64,000 bases of DNA from CAYSPT01 sp964432985 (GTDB lineage Bacteria; Muiribacteriota; CAYSPT01). Both the position numbers and the translations under genes were made by a program. Below the pieces are notes generated by a model. It saw nothing but the letters and a program-made list of their open reading frames with translations, searched no databases and was not told the origin of the DNA. The stretch is from assembly GCA_964432985.1 (NCBI GenBank), contig CAYSPT010000013.1, positions 34,529 to 98,528 of the forward strand, in the 5' to 3' direction. Of this stretch, positions 1-9,692 are shown piece by piece; within the stretch, counting starts at the first letter, position 1; each line of letters starts with the position of its first letter.

Positions 1-75
1 ATCGGATCTTTTTCCATCTCGATTTGCCTGCCTTTCTGCCCTTATATAACAGCATAATAGTATATCACATCAACC

Positions 76-135
76 TTGCTTTCTACACTCTTGCTTTCTA
101 CACTCTTGCTTTCTACACTCTTGCTTTCTACACTC
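76..135. repeat. 15-bp tandem repeat, four copies
   Basis: Four perfect head-to-tail copies of ttgctttctacactc occupy 76-90, 91-105, 106-120 and 121-135. The reverse complement of the unit core (gagtgtagaaag) recurs at 166-177, so the last copy could pair with it as a 12-bp stem with a 30-nt loop. The array lies in the leader of the TPR gene that begins at 242. I see no protein-coding role; an antisense frame through it gives only a repetitive Cys/Arg/Lys peptide. Confidence 0.9.
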
Positions 136-241
136 CTCAGGTTCTTCGCCCACCCTCTGATAAGTGAGTGTAGAAAGTTTGCTTATTCGTTTCTTCTTTT
201 GACGGTACTTATCCTTGATGTTATAGTACCCGGAGAATGGA

Positions 242-1684
242 GTGATTCCTGATATGGTCAAGCGAATTGCTCGTGTCACTGTGGTCCTCGCGCTGCTCCT
301 GGGACAGGCAGCTGTGGCATCCGCCACCCAAACTGTAAGTGAAGATGCTTTGCGTGAAACCCTGCACCACCTGAAAATGAGACAGTATTCCGAAGCGGTC
401 AAAGCGTCTAAAAACGCCCTTTCTACGGCCAGAGAACAGCACGGAAACACTCATCCAACAGTAGCCAAAGCCTTGCGATATCTGGCTCACGCCTGCTGGA
501 AAATGGGATATCTTCCCCGGGCAGAAACGTATTATCGCCAGGCCCTGGATTTATATGGCACCCTTTCGGAGAAACAACCGGTAGATGAAAGTATTGCCAC
601 ACTCGAACTGGCAATGCTTATCCATCACCGGGGAGAGCATCCTCAGGAGGCCGAAACGCTCTACCTTCTGGCTAAAAACCGCTACGAAGCAGTTCTGGGT
701 GGAGAGCATCCTGAAATCGCAGTAGTGCTGGTCAATCTTGCTTCCCTGTACCAGTCCGAAGGAAACTGTTCGCAGGTGGAAACCCTTCTCAAGCGGGCCC
801 TTGCAATAAATGAAAAATATTTCGGACCTGACAGTTTCAAGACCAGAGACACGGTCACCTACCTGGCCCTTTATTACCGCAGTCAGGGCCAGTTTGATAA
901 CGCTGAAACGTTGTACAGGAGGCTGCTCGACTTCTTCGAAAAACGGTTGGACAGCGACCACCCGTTTCTTGTCAATCCTCTCAACGATCTGGCGGGGCTC
1001 TACCGGGCCCAGGGCAGAGACGAAGCCGCCGAGGAGATCTACAAAAGGGTGCTGTTCATTCAGGAGCACAATCTGCCCGAACCACATGCACTGATTGGCA
1101 ACGCCCTGTGGAACCTGGCTGATTTCTACACAGACCTGGACGAGTATGACCAGGCAGAATCCCTCTATGTCCGGGCGGTTGATAATTTTAAGAAAGCTCT
1201 GGGATCCGGTAATATCCTGTTGATCACCCTGCTGCGCAGTCAGGCCGGGTTCTACGAGAAGCAAGGCAAACTTCTCCGGGCGGAAGTCATCTACCGGCGT
1301 ATTCTGGAAACGAGTGTGCAGCTGTACGGCGAAAACCAGCCGTTACTGCTTCCCTATCTCGGCGATCTGGCCAGGGTGCACCGGGTAATGGGAAACAGCC
1401 AGCAAGCTGAAATCCTCTACAAGCAGATTCTCGACATCCGCTCCCTGACTGGCGGCAAGAACCAGTTTCACCTGAACAATCCTTTTCTCATCATGGCCCG
1501 CCATTACCGTGATATCGGGAAACTGAACGAAGCGGAAGAGTTCTATAAGCGGGCCCTGGCGGTCATAGGTGATTCTTTTGAAGGCGACAACCAGGGGCTT
1601 GCCGAGCTCCTCAATGAACTCGGCAGGTTTTTCCAGGAAGCGCAAAAAGCAGCAAAACAGCACCCAAACGGCAAAGATAATTAG
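242..1684 (+). CDS. Exported tetratricopeptide-repeat protein
   Basis: This is a helical-repeat scaffold that probably works outside the cytoplasm. An N-terminal signal peptide (hydrophobic stretch about residues 8-24, ending ASA) is followed by about nine TPR units of roughly 42 residues of the kinesin-light-chain type, recognisable by recurring A-E-x-L-Y-x-R-A-L and HP-x-V/L motifs, up to about residue 465. No enzymatic domain is seen, so partner and role are unknown. The start is ambiguous: GTG at 242 has GGAG 6 nt upstream, and ATG at 254 opens directly on the signal peptide. The gene is monocistronic and convergent with uvsE. Its leader carries the 15-bp tandem repeats. Confidence 0.88.
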   Translation: MIPDMVKRIARVTVVLALLLGQAAVASATQTVSEDALRETLHHLKMRQYSEAVKASKNALSTAREQHGNTHPTVAKALRYLAHACWKMGYLPRAETYYRQALDLYGTLSEKQPVDESIATLELAMLIHHRGEHPQEAETLYLLAKNRYEAVLGGEHPEIAVVLVNLASLYQSEGNCSQVETLLKRALAINEKYFGPDSFKTRDTVTYLALYYRSQGQFDNAETLYRRLLDFFEKRLDSDHPFLVNPLNDLAGLYRAQGRDEAAEEIYKRVLFIQEHNLPEPHALIGNALWNLADFYTDLDEYDQAESLYVRAVDNFKKALGSGNILLITLLRSQAGFYEKQGKLLRAEVIYRRILETSVQLYGENQPLLLPYLGDLARVHRVMGNSQQAEILYKQILDIRSLTGGKNQFHLNNPFLIMARHYRDIGKLNEAEEFYKRALAVIGDSFEGDNQGLAELLNELGRFFQEAQKAAKQHPNGKDN

Positions 1685-1699
1685 TCCGGTACCACACGG

Positions 1700-2596
1700 T
1701 TACCGGTACTCGAACCTGGGATCACCTGCTGCGATCCCGATGGCTTTCAGAGCGCTTGTTTCCTTGTCTTTTACTTCCAGCATGCAGTCAAAATCCCGGG
1801 GACGGCTCTCCTCGAGGAACATCTTGAAATCATCCTCATCGAGCGTTTCTGCATGACGTCCTTTTCGCTCCCCTTGAAGCTGGGAACTGTAATCCACCAT
1901 GGGAATCCCATCTTCTTCGCTCCACGTCCGTGAAACCTGCTCCAGGACATCGGGCAGCGATTCTCCGGATGAGTTCAGTTCGTGATGAAAATAATCGTAC
2001 AGCACCGGGATACCGGTCATGGCGTTGAGATGGAGGCAGTCAGACAGGGTATAATTGCAGTGGTCGTTTTCCACCACCAGCCGTTTCCTTATAAAGCTGT
2101 CGAGGCGGAAGAACCGTTTGGCAAACTCCTCCAGGCCGGCTTGTTTGTCCCCCAAAACATCACCCACGTGTATCTGGATCTTGGCGGTGCCGTCCAGGTC
2201 CATGCAGTCCAGCACCCGGGCGTGGTAACGCAGTTCCCTGATACTGCGGTGCAACATCTGCTCATCCACCGGGTTGATAAGGGTAAACTGGTCCGGATGC
2301 ATGGATATCCTGAGGCCGTTGGAACAAATGTATCCGCCGATTTCCTTCCACAGGTCCCTGAAATGTGTTTCCCAATCGAACCGGTATACGGAATGGGAAG
2401 CAAAGGGAACCAGGTCCGAGGTGATCCTGAAAAACAAGATATTGTGTTCGACATTGTACCTGAGAATCTGCAGCAGGCAGTCGAGATTGTCCCCAACGGT
2501 TTTAATCAACCGGCTCTCGGAATACGACTTGAGCCGAAACGTCCTATTGCACCTGCACGGCAGAGTACGGTTGATACAAGGATACCCTATCTTCAT
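1700..2596 (-). CDS. uvsE: UV damage endonuclease UvsE/UvdE
   Basis: UvsE is a metal-dependent TIM-barrel endonuclease that nicks DNA 5' of UV photoproducts, an alternative to UvrABC. The 298-residue length fits the family (about 300). Family signatures are visible in order: the N-terminal MKIGYPCIN strand, RISMHPDQF, IHVGDVLGDK, VVENDHC, YDYFHHEL, MVDYSSQ and a C-terminal MLEVKDKE segment, which together carry the expected His/Glu/Asp metal ligands. It starts with ATG and lies 30 bp downstream of the oppF-like gene on the same strand, so it may be read through from the peptide-transport operon. It is convergent with the TPR gene, with only 15 bp between stop codons. Confidence 0.93.
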   Translation of the reverse strand: MKIGYPCINRTLPCRCNRTFRLKSYSESRLIKTVGDNLDCLLQILRYNVEHNILFFRITSDLVPFASHSVYRFDWETHFRDLWKEIGGYICSNGLRISMHPDQFTLINPVDEQMLHRSIRELRYHARVLDCMDLDGTAKIQIHVGDVLGDKQAGLEEFAKRFFRLDSFIRKRLVVENDHCNYTLSDCLHLNAMTGIPVLYDYFHHELNSSGESLPDVLEQVSRTWSEEDGIPMVDYSSQLQGERKGRHAETLDEDDFKMFLEESRPRDFDCMLEVKDKETSALKAIGIAAGDPRFEYR

Positions 2597-2626
2597 AAAA
2601 CAAGCCTTGCTTTTTACACGTACTGC

Positions 2627-3751
<1,125 letters not shown>

Positions 3752-3766
3752 GGTCTCATCCCCCCC

Positions 3767-4768
3767 TTATTTCCCAGCGTGTCCGCTGTACAGGTGGCAC
3801 CTGACGAAGTGACCGGGCTCGATTTCCCGCAGGGGGGGGATTTCCCGGGTACAGATGCCCATTGCTTCATCACACCGGTTCGAGAAAGAGCAGCCCGGCG
3901 GTAATTCCAGGATGCTCGGGACACTGCCCCTGATAGCGTACAGGCGGTCCCGCTGTCCACTGAAGGACGGAAGCGATTTTAAAAGCCCGATGGTATACGG
4001 ATGCTTCGGAGTTTCGAACAGCGGCTCCACATCAGCAATCTCCTGGACCATGCCGCAGTACATGACCACCACCCGCTGGCACGTCTCGGCGATTACCGCC
4101 AGGTCGTGGGTTATCAGCAGAATGGCTGCTTCGGATTTCTTTGCTTTCATCTCCAGCATCAGGTCCAGGATCTGGGCCTGGATGGTCACGTCCAGCGCCG
4201 TGGTGGGCTCGTCGGCTATGAGCAAATAGGGGTTGCATGCCAGGGCCATAGCGATCATGGCCCGCTGCCGCATCCCCCCCGAGAACTGGTGCGGGTATTC
4301 CCACAGCCGCTCCCAGGGAGAAGGTATCCCCACCAGATCAAGCATCTCCACGGCTATTTCAATCGCTTCGTGCTTGGTCTTGTTCTGGTGCAGCATGATG
4401 GGCTCCATGATCTGCTTGCCGATGGTAAACACCGGATTCAGGCTGGTCATGGGCTCCTGGAAGATCATGGCAATGTCGTTGCCCCTGATTTTGCGCATCT
4501 GCGGGTAGCTCAGCTTGAGCAGGTCCACTCCCCTGAAGATGATTTCCCCGCCGACTATCTCGCCGGGAGGATTGGGGATCAGGCGCAGTATGGAAAGAGA
4601 GGACACCGATTTTCCCGAACCGGACTCGCCGACGATCCCCAGCACCTCGCCCTCGTAGATGTTGAAATCCACTCCATCAACCGCTTTGGCGATGCCGGCT
4701 TCGGTTTTAAAATAGGTTTTCAGGTTACTGACTCTTAGCAGTTCTTTTCGTTCTATCATGGTCATCAC
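3767..4768 (-). CDS. oppD: Peptide ABC transporter ATP-binding protein, OppD/DppD type
   Basis: This is the first cytoplasmic ATPase of the importer. It has Walker A GESGSGKS, signature FSGGMRQRAMIAMAL, Walker B LLIADEPTTALD, the switch histidine in ITHDLAVI and a C-terminal oligo_HPY region (PPGCSFSNRC). The 333-residue length is typical. Three starts are possible in one frame: GTG at 4768, ATG at 4765 and ATG at 4759. AGGTGA sits well for the 4759 ATG, so the protein may be three residues shorter. It follows oppC without a gap, which implies translational coupling. Confidence 0.93.
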   Translation of the reverse strand: MMTMIERKELLRVSNLKTYFKTEAGIAKAVDGVDFNIYEGEVLGIVGESGSGKSVSSLSILRLIPNPPGEIVGGEIIFRGVDLLKLSYPQMRKIRGNDIAMIFQEPMTSLNPVFTIGKQIMEPIMLHQNKTKHEAIEIAVEMLDLVGIPSPWERLWEYPHQFSGGMRQRAMIAMALACNPYLLIADEPTTALDVTIQAQILDLMLEMKAKKSEAAILLITHDLAVIAETCQRVVVMYCGMVQEIADVEPLFETPKHPYTIGLLKSLPSFSGQRDRLYAIRGSVPSILELPPGCSFSNRCDEAMGICTREIPPLREIEPGHFVRCHLYSGHAGK

Positions 4769-5980
4769 CTATCTCAACCGCGAGTAGACCTTGGGATCGA
4801 AGGCCTCTCGCACCGCTTCACCGATGAACGACACCAGCAGCAGCGTGCAGAACAGGGCGCCCAGGGGGCACATGGCCAGCCACCAGGCATCCAGGTTGCC
4901 CAGCCCCTGCCCCAGCAGTTCACCCCAGCTGGGAGTGGGAGCCGGCAGCCCGAATCCCAGAAAGTCCAGGCTGACCAGGGAGCTTATGTTACCCACCACC
5001 GCGAAGGGAGCGAACGATATGGCCGGCGTCAGGGAGTTGGGCAGAATGTGCTTGAAAATGATCTTGTAGTCCTTCTGCCCCATGGCAATGGCCGCCTGAA
5101 CGTAGTCGCGGTTTTTCTCGCGGTAGAACTCGCCGCGGATATAGTAGGTCATACCCATCCAGCCAAACAGGGTGAGAATGACCACCAGCAGCATGAAGTT
5201 AGGCTCCATGACAGCCGCCACGATCATCACCGTGTAGAGAAACGGCATGGACGACCAGACTTCAACGAAGCGTTGTACCATGAGATCGAACTTGCCGCCA
5301 TAATAGCCCATGACGGCTCCCAGAGAAATACCGATGATGTAGGTTATGACGGTGACCACCAGCGAAAAAGATATGCCCGTCCTGAACCCGTATATCAGCC
5401 GGGCGAAGACGTCCCGGCCGCGGTCATCGGTCCCCATCCAGTGCGTCTTGTCCGGACGCGTCGGCGGATTGATCCCGGCTGCCATTTCGGTGAGCAGTGA
5501 CTCGATGGGGCCGAAAGGGTACGGTGCCAGGGTAACACTGTAATTGGGATTCAGTTCCTCCAGCAGCACCTTGAGAGCCCGGCCGTTGGAAAGAGCCCGT
5601 TTGATCTTCATCACCTGCCGTGATTCCGCCCGGGCGACCTTGGCGTCGGCCTTGTACTGTGTTCGCTCCTCGGGGAGGAACTTCTTCATCTTCGATTTCT
5701 TCCTCAAGTCCGAGGCTCTTTCCGCCAGTACCTTGTACTCGTCCAGGACATCCTTCTTGAGCTTGACGATGTCGTAACAGGTGAAGTACTTCTTCCCTTT
5801 ATAGGTCACCCACAGCGGGTTTGAATTGATCAGGAACTCCGAGAAAAAGGAAGCGCCATACAGAATGATGATGATGATGAACGCGTAGTATCCCCGCTTC
5901 AGCGTGGTAAATTTGCGGCACCGTTTCAGAAAAATTGGGGAGAACAGTTGCGAAGGTTTGAGTTTAGCTAAGAATGACAT
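4769..5980 (-). CDS. oppC: Peptide ABC transporter permease, OppC/YejE type
   Basis: This inner-membrane subunit has a first transmembrane helix near residues 30-50. A charged periplasmic insertion of about 150 residues follows, with a coiled-coil-like part full of Lys, Arg and Glu. The remaining helices carry the BPD_transp_1 region with the EAA-loop motif (YVQAAIAMGQKDYKIIFKHILPN). The large insertion between helices 1 and 2 is characteristic of the YejE branch rather than classical OppC. It is read after oppB with 16 bp between them. Confidence 0.92.
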   Translation of the reverse strand: MSFLAKLKPSQLFSPIFLKRCRKFTTLKRGYYAFIIIIILYGASFFSEFLINSNPLWVTYKGKKYFTCYDIVKLKKDVLDEYKVLAERASDLRKKSKMKKFLPEERTQYKADAKVARAESRQVMKIKRALSNGRALKVLLEELNPNYSVTLAPYPFGPIESLLTEMAAGINPPTRPDKTHWMGTDDRGRDVFARLIYGFRTGISFSLVVTVITYIIGISLGAVMGYYGGKFDLMVQRFVEVWSSMPFLYTVMIVAAVMEPNFMLLVVILTLFGWMGMTYYIRGEFYREKNRDYVQAAIAMGQKDYKIIFKHILPNSLTPAISFAPFAVVGNISSLVSLDFLGFGLPAPTPSWGELLGQGLGNLDAWWLAMCPLGALFCTLLLVSFIGEAVREAFDPKVYSRLR

Positions 5981-5996
5981 GTCTATTCCCCCTTTC

Positions 5997-7112
5997 CTAT
6001 GAGAACCTGATCCTCGGATCGATCATGCAGTAGAGAAAGTCGGAAATGATGTTTCCGAACAGCTTCAGGATCGACGCGATGACCAGGATACCCAGCATGA
6101 CCGGGTAGTCACGGGCAATGAGCGACGAGTAGCCCAGCAGGCCGAACCCGTGGATGTTGAATACTTTTTCGATCAGGTAGGAACCGGCCAGAATCAGCGA
6201 GAACAGGTGTCCAAGCCCGGTGGCGATGGGAATGAGCGAGTTTCTCAGGGCGTGAACGAAGATGACTTTTTTTTCGCTCAGTCCCTTGGCAAATGCTGTT
6301 CTGACGTAGTCCTGTCCCAGGTTCTCCATCAGGCTGTTCTTCATCAGGATGGTCAGGGTGGCGAATGACCCCACCATGTAGCACAGGACCGGCAGCACCA
6401 TGTGCCAAACCGTGTCCCAGCACTGCTGCCAGAATCCCAGGTCATCGTAACTGGGGGAGTGGATCCCCCCCAGGGGAAAGATCTGCCAGAACGAGCCGCC
6501 GCCGAAATACACCAGCAGCACGATTCCCAGCACCCAGCCGGGGATGGAGTACCCGATAAAAACCACCACGCTGGAGCCCCAATCGAACACTTCTCCGTGT
6601 TTTACCGCCTTCCAAACTCCCAGCGGTATACAGACCAGGTAGGAAAGCATAAAGCCGATCAGGCCAAACCTGATTGAAATCGGAAATCGCTCCGAAATCA
6701 CGTCAAAGACCGGGCGGGAGTATGTGTCTGACACTCCCATGTCCGGCCACTTGGGGTGAAAGCTGAGCACCGTTTTCATGAATCCTTCCTTCTCCAGGTT
6801 GAATCCCAGCGGAGAAAGCTTGTTCAACCAGATGAGGTAGGCGACGTAAAACGGTTTGTCGAATCCATAGATCTCCTTGAGTTTCTGCACCATCTCGGGG
6901 GACATGGTCACCTGGTCGGTTCCTGAGCCCCCGCCTGATGAAGAGGCGCCGGCTTCACCGCCGCCGGCAGCGCCCATCTGCATCTGGTAGGCGGCGATAG
7001 CCTGCTCTACCGGACCGCCCGGCACGAACCGGTAAACGGTAAACGCCAGGAAGGTGATGCCGAGAAAGGTGGGAATCACAAGGAGAAACCTGCGAATGAA
7101 ATAAGCTGTCAT
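5997..7112 (-). CDS. oppB: Peptide ABC transporter permease, OppB/YejB type
   Basis: This is the inner-membrane permease partner of OppC. The N-terminus (YFIRRFLLVIPTFLGITFLAF) and the downstream EAA loop (DYVRTAFAKGLSEKKVIFVHALRNSLIP) are standard for the family. The periplasmic loop after helix 1 carries a Gly/Ser/Ala-rich linker (about residues 47-66) of low complexity, followed by a segment that resembles the YejB insertion (MVQKLKEIYGFDKPFYVAYL). The protein is 371 residues, slightly longer than most OppB. It lies between the binding protein and oppC in one operon. Confidence 0.92.
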   Translation of the reverse strand: MTAYFIRRFLLVIPTFLGITFLAFTVYRFVPGGPVEQAIAAYQMQMGAAGGGEAGASSSGGGSGTDQVTMSPEMVQKLKEIYGFDKPFYVAYLIWLNKLSPLGFNLEKEGFMKTVLSFHPKWPDMGVSDTYSRPVFDVISERFPISIRFGLIGFMLSYLVCIPLGVWKAVKHGEVFDWGSSVVVFIGYSIPGWVLGIVLLVYFGGGSFWQIFPLGGIHSPSYDDLGFWQQCWDTVWHMVLPVLCYMVGSFATLTILMKNSLMENLGQDYVRTAFAKGLSEKKVIFVHALRNSLIPIATGLGHLFSLILAGSYLIEKVFNIHGFGLLGYSSLIARDYPVMLGILVIASILKLFGNIISDFLYCMIDPRIRFS

Positions 7113-7197
7113 CGACTGGTCCTCCTAAATACTGTCCATTGTACAACTGCACCTTACATGTACGCGAAGCCCCGGTGTGCGTGAAGAATTCACCACG

Positions 7198-9165
7198 TTA
7201 AAACTCCCCGAGCTCCGATTCCCCATGCTCCTTGATATACGCATCCCAGTACTTGATGTCTATCCCCTTATAATACGTAGTCCCGTCCTGGGGGAAGGTC
7301 TCTTCCTTGGCAATGGCTGTTTTGAGTTTCTGCTCCTTTTCGGCGTCGAACCACCAGTAGGATATGATTGACACGGTGTCCCGCTCGAAACGGCTGAGCA
7401 AAAACGCCGGCGCTCCGAACTTGTTCCAGTAGAGTATCCTGGTGTGCGGAGCGTACCACCCAAAGCACCACAGGTACTCTTTGGTGGCGATACTGTCAAT
7501 TTCCTTGACGGCCGCGATCCGCTCCTGAAGATCGAACATCAGCGGGTATTTATCGCAGATCTCGTCTACCCGTGCGTTTTTAAAGCCCCAGATGTTGTTA
7601 TTGTCTTTCAGGTCGGCGAACTTGGAGTGCATGGATGACTCCGGGTTGGGAAAGATCAGCCCGGTGTATCCCATGGGTATCAGGCTGAAACTCCGCTCTC
7701 CCAGGTCCTTGATCAGGGTGGCCCAGGTGATACTTTTCAAGCTTAATTTGATGCCCACTTCCTTGAGATCTTCCTGGAAGATGGTGTAGATCCGTTCACT
7801 CGATTTCCCCACATACGGGAGCGTAATTTCGAAGACTTGTCCGTCCTTGACCAGGTAACCGTCATCATTGATGTCCGCCTGGGACCAGCCGGCGTCCTCC
7901 AGCAGATCGATGGCCTCGTCGGGATCGTAGCGGATCTCGGGATGGTCATCACTCTCGTAGGGTGAGTTCGCGTAGAAAGAGTCGGTATAGATGTACTCGT
8001 TAAAAAAGAGCTTCTCCATCATGAGTTCGCGATTGTACAGATGGGCTATGGCTTTTCGAACCTTGATATCGTCGAAGGGGGGTTTGCGCATGTTGTAGGC
8101 CAGCCCTGACGTTCCGGCGGCCTTGTGAGTGTAAATCTTCCGTTTCTGGATCCAGCCCCTGGCGATCTTGTCCATCTGCCCAGGGGTGAAATCCTGGTGC
8201 CACTCCCGGGCGATTCCCACCTGCATGAAGTCCAGGTCACCCTTCTTGAGCTTCTCCTTCATCAGGTTCTCGTCGGTAATGCACTCGAAGATGAGGGTTC
8301 CGAAATTGCTGGTCCCCCGGTTGAGTTCCAGCTGATCACCCCACCAGTCGTCGCGGCGTTTCATGGTGACATTGATGTTGGTTTTGCTGTCCATGTAAAC
8401 GTAGGGGCCGCTCCCCACCATCAGCTTGAACTGGTACTCTTCCAGGTACTCCTTGCCCGTTATCTTGCCGATGAAGTGCTGCGGGAGCACGGGCAGCGAG
8501 GCGGCGCAGGAGAGGAAACTCCGCCAGTTGAGCTGCTTGGACTTGACCATGACCACATCTTTGGTCAGGGCAATGGGACGCTCGTACTTCTTCCAGTAGT
8601 CGTTCTGAAACGGGTCCTGAATGCCTTCGTCTGTGTAAAGATCATAGGAGGCCACGTAATCGTAGGCGGTTACGGGCTTCCCGTCGGAGAACCGGGCCCG
8701 GGGGTCCATCTTGAAAAAGAAGGTCATCTTGTCCTGGGCGATAAACCACCGGTTGGCCAGGGCGGGCACGTACTTCAGGCTGATCGGATGCGTGCCCAGC
8801 AGAGATTCGTAGGTCAGGCCTTCCAGCAGCGTATTGAAGGTGCTGTTGCTGTTCTTGCCCACGGTTCTCAGGGTAGCCGGGTAACTGGTAATCGGGTACC
8901 GAAGCGTACCGCCCTTGATGGCGTTGGGACTGCCGATTCCCTTTGCTTTATCATTGTTCTCCCACTTTATTTGATCAAGCAGGTCTTTCACTCCCGGCCC
9001 GGTGAGTATTTGGGGAGGATCTCCCACCATCTCAAACACTTTCCACAACCTGGCAACCTCTTCGGTGGGGATGTTTCTCGCCCCGTACCGCTCATCCAGA
9101 TCGTTGGCATAGCAGATTCCCGCCGAAACCAGTACCACGAGCGCCACACATAAAACTTTTCTCAC
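7198..9165 (-). CDS. Peptide ABC transporter substrate-binding protein, YejA-like
   Basis: This is the periplasmic solute-binding protein (family 5) that delivers oligopeptides to the permease pair encoded downstream. A short signal peptide (MRKVLCVALVVLVSAGICYA) is followed by a full SBP_bac_5 fold of about 630 residues. The extended N-terminal region and the GGTLRYPITSYPATLRTVGKN segment suit the YejA group. No lipobox Cys is evident, so it is probably soluble. The GTG start is supported by AGGGAGGTAGG just upstream. It is first in the operon binding protein-oppB-oppC-oppD-oppF, followed by uvsE. The YejABEF group is known for a broad peptide range; the specificity here is inferred. Confidence 0.92.
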   Translation of the reverse strand: MRKVLCVALVVLVSAGICYANDLDERYGARNIPTEEVARLWKVFEMVGDPPQILTGPGVKDLLDQIKWENNDKAKGIGSPNAIKGGTLRYPITSYPATLRTVGKNSNSTFNTLLEGLTYESLLGTHPISLKYVPALANRWFIAQDKMTFFFKMDPRARFSDGKPVTAYDYVASYDLYTDEGIQDPFQNDYWKKYERPIALTKDVVMVKSKQLNWRSFLSCAASLPVLPQHFIGKITGKEYLEEYQFKLMVGSGPYVYMDSKTNINVTMKRRDDWWGDQLELNRGTSNFGTLIFECITDENLMKEKLKKGDLDFMQVGIAREWHQDFTPGQMDKIARGWIQKRKIYTHKAAGTSGLAYNMRKPPFDDIKVRKAIAHLYNRELMMEKLFFNEYIYTDSFYANSPYESDDHPEIRYDPDEAIDLLEDAGWSQADINDDGYLVKDGQVFEITLPYVGKSSERIYTIFQEDLKEVGIKLSLKSITWATLIKDLGERSFSLIPMGYTGLIFPNPESSMHSKFADLKDNNNIWGFKNARVDEICDKYPLMFDLQERIAAVKEIDSIATKEYLWCFGWYAPHTRILYWNKFGAPAFLLSRFERDTVSIISYWWFDAEKEQKLKTAIAKEETFPQDGTTYYKGIDIKYWDAYIKEHGESELGEF

Positions 9166-9346
9166 GCCGCCTACCTCCCTCTTATAGAATGTAGTAGTGA
9201 AAGTGACATACCTTTCTAAAAATGTAACGCACCATTATGTCATTTTTATCTTTCTATTGTCAAATCTATATATAGTTATTATATTTAATTGGATTTAAAT
9301 TTTTGGCATATATGGTTGAGTCTTATGTAAGGAGGGTTTTGTATCA

Positions 9347-9640
9347 ATGAATTTAGTACCTCTTACTTCCGTTTTTTTATTTATTCCAGATTTTGAAAGT
9401 CCTGAATCTGCCAGTATATTCGGATATCTTTTGGCGGTCTTTCTCATTGTCTGGGGGATTAAATCCATCGTGACCAGGAAAACCAAAATTGATGTATCGT
9501 ATCTGACCGAAACTCCCGGGAGAGAGGGCATGTCTGAAGTAAAAAAAGGGAAGGATGCTCTCTACCTGGGGATCTTCCTTGTAATAATTGGTATCTCAAC
9601 GATCTTTTTCATACGATGGCTTGAAGGACTATGGCAGTAG
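9347..9640 (+). CDS. Small two-helix membrane protein, unknown
   Basis: I do not recognise this 97-residue protein. Two hydrophobic segments (about residues 23-42 and 72-92) flank a polar loop with Lys and Glu, which predicts a small inner-membrane hairpin protein. The start is well supported: AAGGAGGG at 9329-9336 lies 10 nt before the ATG. It is divergent from the peptide-transport operon and separated from it by an AT-rich 181-bp region. It is followed by the convergent YihY/BrkB gene. Confidence 0.7.
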   Translation: MNLVPLTSVFLFIPDFESPESASIFGYLLAVFLIVWGIKSIVTRKTKIDVSYLTETPGREGMSEVKKGKDALYLGIFLVIIGISTIFFIRWLEGLWQ

Positions 9641-9692
9641 AAACTTCAGATACGCGCCGGTAGGCATACATTTTAAAAGATAGCTTCAAACG

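Noticed and set aside
76..135. Short repeats as a possible CRISPR array
   Set aside because: The units abut without spacers and there are no cas genes.
1686..1706. Imperfect ccggta hairpin between the TPR and uvsE genes
   Set aside because: The stem is short with a bulge, lacks a T run and overlaps the uvsE end, so it is not called a terminator.
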